Positions 58,672-64,000 of a DNA stretch of 64,000 bases are shown in pieces. The translations under genes were made by a program, and so were the position numbers. Each line of letters opens with the position of its first letter. Position 1 is the first letter of the stretch. This DNA is from an uncultured Clostridia bacterium (GTDB lineage: Bacteria; Bacillota; Clostridia; Christensenellales; Aristaeellaceae), in assembly GCA_946413245.1 (NCBI GenBank), contig CAMKJS010000001.1, positions 55,612-119,611 on the forward strand. Reading direction: 5' to 3'. Below the pieces are notes generated by a model that was not told the DNA's origin, did not search any database, and saw nothing but the letters and a program-made list of their open reading frames with translations.

Positions 58672-61191
58672 ATGAGCGAATACGAACGGATCCACAGTAA
58701 AATCCTGCGGCGCTCCGGGGCGGAATGCACGGTGCTGCTCCGGTCCGACGGCGCCTTCCCCCTGGACGCCCCCTGCGAGCTGGCCCTCTACGGCAGCGGA
58801 GCCCGCCGCACCGTGAAGGGCGGAACCGGATCGGGCGAGGTCAATTGCCGCGCTTTTGTCACCGCGGAGGACGGGCTGGAGGCCGCCGGCTTCCGGATCA
58901 CCACGAAGTCCTGGCTGGACCGCTACGGGGAAATCTACGCGGAATCCAAGAAGCGCTTTATCCGGGATCTGAAGCGCTCGGCCCTGAAGCGGGGGACCCT
59001 GGCGATTCTGGACAGCCTCGGCGCCGTGATGCCGGAGCCCGAATACGAGCTTCCCCCGGACGCCGCCGGCGCCGCCGCCGTCTACGTCCTGGCGCGGATC
59101 TCCGGCGAGGGCTCGGACCGGAAGCCGGTTCCCGGCGATATCCTGCTGACGGAGACCGAGAAAAGGGATATCCTGGCTCTCAACCGGAAATACGAAAAGT
59201 TCCTGCTGGTTCTGAACGTGGGCGGGGTCATCGACCTTTCCCCGATCCCGGAGGTCCGGAACATCCTGCTGCTCAGCCAGCTAGGCGGGGAAACCGGCCA
59301 TATTCTCGCGGACGTGATGCTGGGCAAAAGCTTCCCCTCCGGAAAGCTGGCCTCCACCTGGTTCGCCTGGCAGGACCATCCGTCCGTCGGGGAGTTCGGG
59401 GACCGCTTCGATACCCGCTATACCGAGGGGATCTATGTGGGCTACCGCTGGTTTGACACCGTGGGAAAACAGCCCCTGTTTCCCTTCGGCTTCGGGCTGG
59501 GCTACACGCGGTTTGAACTCCGCGCCGGCGAAGCCGCTGCCGAAGAAGGAGGCCGGATCAGCCTCCGCGTTGCGGTGAAAAACACCGGGAACCGCGCCGG
59601 CAAAGAGGTGGCGCAGCTGTACGTCTCCCCGCCGCCGGGCGAAGAATCGACGACCGCCAGTGGCGGAAATATCGTCGATTCTGAGGTCAGCCGAAACGAG
59701 CGGTCTCCGCAGTGCGGAGCCGCGACGATTGAGACTGCGGGAAAGCTGGACAAGCCCTATCAGGTCCTGGCCGCCTTCGCGAAAACGGACGCGCTGGAAC
59801 CGGGCGGGGAGCAGACCATGGACCTGGCCTTCAGCCTGCGGGACCTGGCCTCCTACGACCCGGAGCGGGCGGCCTGGATCCTGGAACCCGGGGACTATAT
59901 CCTGCGGGCCGGCACCTCCAGCCGGGATACGAAGGCCGTCGCCGTCGTCCGCCTGGACGGGGAAGCCGTCGTCAAGCAGGTAAAGAACTGCCTCGGCAGT
60001 CCGGACAGCCCGGACTGGAAGCCGGAACCGCGGCCCCGGGAGGAGACCGGCGGCCTTCCGGTCCTTCCGGTGCGCGCTTCCGCGCTTGCGGCGGAAACCG
60101 TGGACTACACCCCCGCCGAAGACGTGGATCCCGCGGTGGAAGCCCTGAGCGACGAGGAGCTTTGCCTCCTGAATATCGGAGCCTTTAATCGGAAAGGCTC
60201 CGGGAGCGTCATCGGCGCGGCGGGTCAGACAGTCGCCGGCTCCGCGGGAGAGACCGCCAACTGTCTGAAGGACATTCCGGCCCTGATCATGGCGGACGGC
60301 CCCGCGGGCCTTCGCCTGAGCCGGCAGTATACCCGGGATGAAAACGGCGTCCACGGCATCGGCAGCGATATGCCCGAGAGCGTGATGGAGCTGATGCCGA
60401 CCCCGGTGCTGCTCTGGGGAAAGCTCTTTCCCGGCAAACAGAAGGCGGCAGGGGAAATCTTTGAGCAGAACTGCACTGCGATCCCCATCGGTACCGCCAT
60501 CGCGCAGAGTTGGAACCCGGATTTCGCGGAGCAGTGCGGCGATCTGGTGGGGGACGAGATGGAGCGCTTCGGCGTGCACCTCTGGCTGGCGCCGGCCCTC
60601 AACATCCACCGGGATATCCGCTGCGGGCGGAACTATGAGTATTATTCCGAGGATCCGTTGATTTCCGGGCGCATCGCGGCGGCCGTGACCCGCGGGGTGC
60701 AGAAGCATCCCCACAGCGGAACCACGGTCAAGCACTACGCCGCCAACAACCAGGAAACGAACCGGTACGGCAGCAACAGCGCCGTCAGCGAGCGCGCGAT
60801 GCGGGAGATCTACCTGCGGGGGTTTGAAATCGCCGTGCGCGAAAGCCAGCCCCATGCCGTGATGACCTCCTACAACCTACTGAACGGCGTCCATACCTCC
60901 GAGCGGCGCGACCTGACGGAGGAGATCCTGCGGGCCGAGTTCGGCTTCCGGGGGATCGTGATGACCGACTGGCTTGTGGCCGCGCTGAATTCCGGAAAGA
61001 AGAAGTATCCCGTGCCGGACGCGGCAAGGATCGCCGCGGCCGGAGGGGATCTGGTCATGCCCGGAGCGCCGGAGGACCTGAAAGCCCTGCTGGAAGGACT
61101 GAAGAACGGCACCGTGACCCGCCGGCAGCTGGCGGTCAACGGCACCCGGGTGCTGCGGATGGCGAAGAAGCTGAACGGAGGAAAAGCATGA
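58672..61191 (+). CDS. GH3 beta-glycosidase with swapped domain order and a palindromic insert
   Basis: 839 residues, cytoplasmic. Same reversed order as the 36023 gene: alpha/beta sandwich (1-290: LLVLNVGGVIDLSPI, LSQLGGETGHILADVMLG, YVGYRWFDT, FPFGFGLGYTRF), fibronectin-like domain (about 300-450), TIM barrel (about 515-839: [48 protein letters not shown]). The nucleophile Asp is in GIVMTDWL. Residues 324-356 interrupt the fibronectin-like domain between SPPPG and GKLDKP and are absent from the paralog; they are encoded by a palindrome-rich 99-nt block. Overlaps GH78 by 4 nt. Expected to cleave beta-glucosides or related glycosides imported by the symporter. Confidence 0.92.
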   Translation: MSEYERIHSKILRRSGAECTVLLRSDGAFPLDAPCELALYGSGARRTVKGGTGSGEVNCRAFVTAEDGLEAAGFRITTKSWLDRYGEIYAESKKRFIRDLKRSALKRGTLAILDSLGAVMPEPEYELPPDAAGAAAVYVLARISGEGSDRKPVPGDILLTETEKRDILALNRKYEKFLLVLNVGGVIDLSPIPEVRNILLLSQLGGETGHILADVMLGKSFPSGKLASTWFAWQDHPSVGEFGDRFDTRYTEGIYVGYRWFDTVGKQPLFPFGFGLGYTRFELRAGEAAAEEGGRISLRVAVKNTGNRAGKEVAQLYVSPPPGEESTTASGGNIVDSEVSRNERSPQCGAATIETAGKLDKPYQVLAAFAKTDALEPGGEQTMDLAFSLRDLASYDPERAAWILEPGDYILRAGTSSRDTKAVAVVRLDGEAVVKQVKNCLGSPDSPDWKPEPRPREETGGLPVLPVRASALAAETVDYTPAEDVDPAVEALSDEELCLLNIGAFNRKGSGSVIGAAGQTVAGSAGETANCLKDIPALIMADGPAGLRLSRQYTRDENGVHGIGSDMPESVMELMPTPVLLWGKLFPGKQKAAGEIFEQNCTAIPIGTAIAQSWNPDFAEQCGDLVGDEMERFGVHLWLAPALNIHRDIRCGRNYEYYSEDPLISGRIAAAVTRGVQKHPHSGTTVKHYAANNQETNRYGSNSAVSERAMREIYLRGFEIAVRESQPHAVMTSYNLLNGVHTSERRDLTEEILRAEFGFRGIVMTDWLVAALNSGKKKYPVPDAARIAAAGGDLVMPGAPEDLKALLEGLKNGTVTRRQLAVNGTRVLRMAKKLNGGKA
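59641..59739. repeat. In-frame palindromic insert inside the GH3 gene
   Basis: 99 nt (33 codons) absent from the paralogous GH3. It holds arms GAATCGACGA (59644-59653) and TCGTCGATTC (59672-59681) around CCGCC-AGT-GGCGG, then a second hairpin CTCCGC-AGT-GCGGAG (59705-59719) with the same AGT loop, then CGACGATT again. It looks like a REP- or MITE-like element that landed without breaking the frame. Confidence 0.6.
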
Positions 61192-63719
61192 AAGCGATTA
61201 ATCTGCGTACGGAATACCTGGTGAACCCGATCGGAATCGGCGCGCGGCGTCCCCGCCTGATGTGGGTCTGCGGCGGGCCCGGAAAACGGCAGACCGCGTA
61301 TCAGATCGTGACGGAGAAATGGGACAGCGGCAAGGTCGTCTCCTCCTCCATGCACGCGGATTATCCGGAGCCTCTTTCCGACCGGGAACGGGTGAACTGG
61401 AAGATCCGCCTCTGGGATGAGAAGGATCAGCCCGGGGAATGGAGCGAAGCTTTCCTGGAGACGGGCATCTCGGACTGGGAAGCCCGGTGGATCACCGGCG
61501 ATTACACGCCGAAGAAATCCGAACGCTATCCCGTGGACTGCTTCCGGAAGACCTTCACCGCGAACAGCGTGGAAAAGGCCCGACTGTACATTTCCGCCTG
61601 CGGGGAATATGAAGCCCGGATCAACGGGGAGCGGGTCGGGAATTTCATCCTGGCCCCCGGCTCCACGGATTATCATAAGCGGATTCAGTATCAGGCCTAC
61701 GACGTGACGGACCTGATCCGGGAAGGGGAGAACGCCCTCACCGCGGAGCTGGCGGACGGCTGGTACCGCGGCTCCAGCGGCGCCAAGGGACGTACCTGCA
61801 CCTACGGCACCGTCACCCGCCTGATCGCCCAGCTGGAGATCACGGACCGGCACGGAAAAACGCAGCGCGTCGTCACGGACGACAGCTGGCAGTGGTCGGA
61901 CGACGGTCCCATCCGTTTCGCGGACAACGAGGACGGCGAAATCGTGGAAGCGGACCGGACGCCCTCCTATGCCGGCAAGGCAAAGGTCAGCGCTTTCAGT
62001 GTGCCCCTGACCGCTTCCGACAACGTGTTCGTGACCGAGCACGAGCGCTTCAGACCCGTAGAAACCATCACGACGCCTTCCGGAAAGACCGTCTTGAAGT
62101 TCCCCCAGAACCTGTGCGGATATCTGGTCTTCCGGCTGACCGCGAAGAAGGGGCAGCAGATTCATATCCGCCTGGGCGAGATGCTGGACGAGGCGGGAGA
62201 GTTTACCCAGAAAAACATCCAGTGCGTGCTGAAGGGGAAGGCCTCCCCGCTGCAGGAGTTCACCTACACCTGCAAAGAAGGCGTTAACGAATACAGGCCG
62301 AAGTTCTTCTACGGCGGTTTTCAGTACGCCCAGATCGAGACGGACATCCCCTTTGAGCCGGAGGACTTCACCCAGATCGCGCTGTACTCGGATTTTCCGT
62401 TCACCTCCTCCTTCTCCTGCTCCAACCCGCTGCTGAATCAGTTCTACGCCGCCACGGAATGGTCCCTGAAGTCCAACTCCACCGACATTCCCTCTGACTG
62501 TCCCACCCGGGAGCGGATGGGCTGGACCGGAGACAGCCAGGTGTTCTTCAACACCGCCAGCTATCTGGCGGATTACGCGGCCTTTGCCCGCAAGCACCTG
62601 CGGGACGTGTTCGACCGGCAGTGGAAGAACGGCAAGCTGCCCCAGATCGCGCCCTTCGCCAACGAAGACTGGTTCATGAACACCATGAACGGCTCCGTGG
62701 GCTGGGCGGACGTGGGCATCCTGATGCCCTGGCGCTTCTGGCAAAAGTACGGTGACCGCCGGGTCCTGGAAGACAACTATGAGAACATGCTGCGCTACGC
62801 GAAGTTCATGATCTCCCGCTGCGGCAGGCGGGGAGACCTGCGCTCAAAGCCCCTGGGCATCTCCCGGGCGAACCGGAAATACGCGGTCAACGTGGGCCAG
62901 TCCTATGGCGAGTGGGCGGAACCCAACGACGTGAAGGCCTTTGTCTGGACGGACTTCGTGGAGCCGCACCCCGAGGAGTCTACCGCCTATACCGCCTGGG
63001 TGCTGGGTGTCATGGCGGACATCTGCGTCCTCCTGGGGAAAACGGAACCTGTTCCCCTGCTGAGGGAGTATTCTGAGGGAGCGAAGAAAGCCTATCAGGA
63101 AATGGTATCCACGGAGAAGTTCTCCCTGGATACGGACCGCCAGGCCAAGCTGGTCCGTCCCCTGTATATGAACCTGCTGAATGAGGAGCAGACCGCCTTC
63201 GCGAAAAAGCGTCTGATCAAGGCCCTGGACAACTACGGCTGGCGCCTGGGAACCGGCTTCCTCTCCACCCCGATGATCCTCTATGTCCTGGCGGATCTGG
63301 ATATCGAATGCGCCTACCGCCTGCTGGAAAACGAGGAGATCCCCGGCTGGCTGTCCATGCCGAAGAACGGCGCCGTCACCATCTGGGAAGCCTGGGAGGG
63401 ACCGAAGGCCCAGAGCGGCATCGCCAGCCTGAATCATTATTCCAAGGGCGCCGCCTGCGAATGGCTCTTCGATACCTGCTGCGGCATCCGGGTGGACGGG
63501 GAGAACCGCTTCGCCGTCGCCCCGCGGCCCGGCGGACATCTGACCCATGCCAAAGCCGGCTACGACAGCGTCTACGGCCGTATCGAAAGCGGCTGGGAGA
63601 AGCAGGACGGCCGCACGGTTTTCACCGTCACCGTTCCGGCGAACTGCACAGCCATGGTCCGCCTGCCGGACGGGAGCGAACGCCTTCAGGAACCCGGCAC
63701 CGTCACGTATACCCTGTAA
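61188..63719 (+). CDS. GH78 family alpha-L-rhamnosidase
   Basis: 843 residues without signal peptide. N-terminal beta domains (LRTEYLVNPIGIGARRPRLMW, GDYTPKKSERYPVDCFRKTF, LYISACGEYEARINGERVG) precede the (alpha/alpha)6 barrel. The barrel carries the GH78 acid motif DCPTRERMGWTGD, NEDWFMNTMNGSVGWADV, TGFLSTPMILYVLAD and IWEAWEG (second catalytic Glu), followed by a C-terminal beta domain (FAVAPRPGGHLTHAKA). It removes terminal alpha-L-rhamnose from glycosides. Coupled to GH3 by ATGA overlap, so the pair would strip rhamnose then glucose from imported rutinose-like or flavonoid-type glycosides (inference). Confidence 0.93.
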   Translation: MKAINLRTEYLVNPIGIGARRPRLMWVCGGPGKRQTAYQIVTEKWDSGKVVSSSMHADYPEPLSDRERVNWKIRLWDEKDQPGEWSEAFLETGISDWEARWITGDYTPKKSERYPVDCFRKTFTANSVEKARLYISACGEYEARINGERVGNFILAPGSTDYHKRIQYQAYDVTDLIREGENALTAELADGWYRGSSGAKGRTCTYGTVTRLIAQLEITDRHGKTQRVVTDDSWQWSDDGPIRFADNEDGEIVEADRTPSYAGKAKVSAFSVPLTASDNVFVTEHERFRPVETITTPSGKTVLKFPQNLCGYLVFRLTAKKGQQIHIRLGEMLDEAGEFTQKNIQCVLKGKASPLQEFTYTCKEGVNEYRPKFFYGGFQYAQIETDIPFEPEDFTQIALYSDFPFTSSFSCSNPLLNQFYAATEWSLKSNSTDIPSDCPTRERMGWTGDSQVFFNTASYLADYAAFARKHLRDVFDRQWKNGKLPQIAPFANEDWFMNTMNGSVGWADVGILMPWRFWQKYGDRRVLEDNYENMLRYAKFMISRCGRRGDLRSKPLGISRANRKYAVNVGQSYGEWAEPNDVKAFVWTDFVEPHPEESTAYTAWVLGVMADICVLLGKTEPVPLLREYSEGAKKAYQEMVSTEKFSLDTDRQAKLVRPLYMNLLNEEQTAFAKKRLIKALDNYGWRLGTGFLSTPMILYVLADLDIECAYRLLENEEIPGWLSMPKNGAVTIWEAWEGPKAQSGIASLNHYSKGAACEWLFDTCCGIRVDGENRFAVAPRPGGHLTHAKAGYDSVYGRIESGWEKQDGRTVFTVTVPANCTAMVRLPDGSERLQEPGTVTYTL

Positions 63720-63739
63720 AACGATCCGTTATTGCCTGT

Positions 63740-63787
63740 CCGGGCAGCGGCGCGGGACAACCCCCGCATGTTGCCCGGGCTTTTTTT
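63740..63787 (+). terminator. Terminator of the GH78 operon
   Basis: Outer stem CCGGGCA (63740-63746)/TGCCCGG (63772-63778), inner GCGGG/CCCGC, then GCTTTTTTT. Confidence 0.88.
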
Positions 63788-63869
63788 GCGCCTGAAAATG
63801 TGGTATGATGGACGCAGCAACGACCGCGGCGGACAGCCGAAATCCGATATAAAAGGGATTGTGAGAAGC

Positions 63870-63935
63870 ATGAGAAACGGGAAAAAGGGGATTGCGTTCT
63901 GTCTTTGCCTGATGATGCTGTTCTTTTCTGTGTAA
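63870..63935 (+). pseudogene. Signal-peptide stub at the right edge
   Basis: ATG at 63870 encodes MRNGKKGIAFCLCLMMLFFSV and then a stop. This is a perfect signal-peptide core with no mature protein. A TGG-TATGAT extended -10 lies at 63801-63809. It is probably the start of a secreted-protein gene cut by the sequence that follows. Confidence 0.4.
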
Positions 63936-63943
63936 TGCCACAT

Positions 63944-64000
63944 TGTAAACTATACCCCGGAAAGTGGACATGGCATTTTGCAACTATCCCGGATCGTAGA
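63944..64000. mobile_element. Possible insertion-sequence end (cut by window edge)
   Basis: From 63944 the sequence begins TGTAAAC, then CCCCGGAAAGTGGACA. This resembles terminal inverted repeats of IS3-type elements and directly follows the truncated signal-peptide frame. No transposase is visible within the window, so the call is tentative. Confidence 0.25.

Overview
The window looks like a chromosomal segment of a G+C-rich Clostridia-type Firmicute, most likely from the gut or rumen. The reasons are strong AGGAGG-type ribosome binding sites, sigma-A-type promoters, a gut-type glycosidase set (two domain-swapped GH3 enzymes, GH26, GH130, GH78), BspA-like leucine-rich-repeat proteins with Thr/Pro linkers, VanW and VanZ-domain proteins, AzlC/AzlD, and a corrinoid methyltransferase operon. 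Christensenellales or Lachnospirales relatives would fit, but no rRNA or marker gene fixes the taxon. No prophage, plasmid or CRISPR array is seen. The only possible mobile DNA is a faint insertion-sequence-like end at the right edge and a palindromic insert inside one GH3 gene.

Layout. 1-3.8 kb: the 3' part of a secreted SdrD B-repeat protein coupled to a VanW-domain protein. 3.9-6.2 kb (minus): a rhodanese/double-HTH regulator and peptidase T. 6.6-8.7 kb: a BspA-like repeat protein. 8.8-10.3 kb: a DUF1015 protein and two tRNA-Met genes (initiator, elongator). 10.3-17.2 kb: a probable operon for corrinoid-dependent methyl transfer (DUF2284, RACo activator, two URO-D-fold methyltransferases, corrinoid protein, homocysteine methyltransferase-like protein) ending in a membrane-dipeptidase-family gene. 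17.3-19.1 kb (minus): oligoendopeptidase F. 19.3-22.8 kb: two sigma-factor/membrane-partner pairs facing each other. 22.9-31 kb: an SGNH hydrolase, an esterase, an SH3-like secreted protein, a nitroreductase, a fused isomerase-oxidoreductase, a 42-residue acidic protein, a MATE exporter and AzlCD.

30.9-34.4 kb: a lipoprotein coupled to an FHA-ABC transporter fusion. 34.5-38.4 kb: an MFS protein, then a GH3 beta-glucosidase. 38.7-41.7 kb: a surface LRR protein and a VanZ-VOC fusion. 41.8-46.9 kb: a small secreted protein coupled to a D-aminoacylase-like enzyme, a Y-family polymerase, then GH130 and GH26 for manno-oligosaccharides. 47.2-51.9 kb: an alpha/beta hydrolase, two MutS-type ATPases lacking mismatch-recognition domains, and a YqeK-like HD hydrolase. 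52.1-56.7 kb (minus): two tandem-duplicated surface-protein units, each with its own promoter, a structured leader that can hide the ribosome binding site, and a terminator. 57.1-63.7 kb: a sugar symporter, GH3 and GH78 rhamnosidase operon for importing and cleaving rhamnosyl-glucosides in the cytoplasm.

The best candidates for something undescribed are the duplicated surface-protein units (shared leader, a ~125-residue module seen three times, a common C-terminal repeat cassette), the MutS-pair/HD operon, and several unusual fusions: rhodanese-HTH-HTH, VanZ-VOC, isomerase-oxidoreductase and FHA-FHA-ABC. All function calls come from reading motifs in the sequence; no database search was run.
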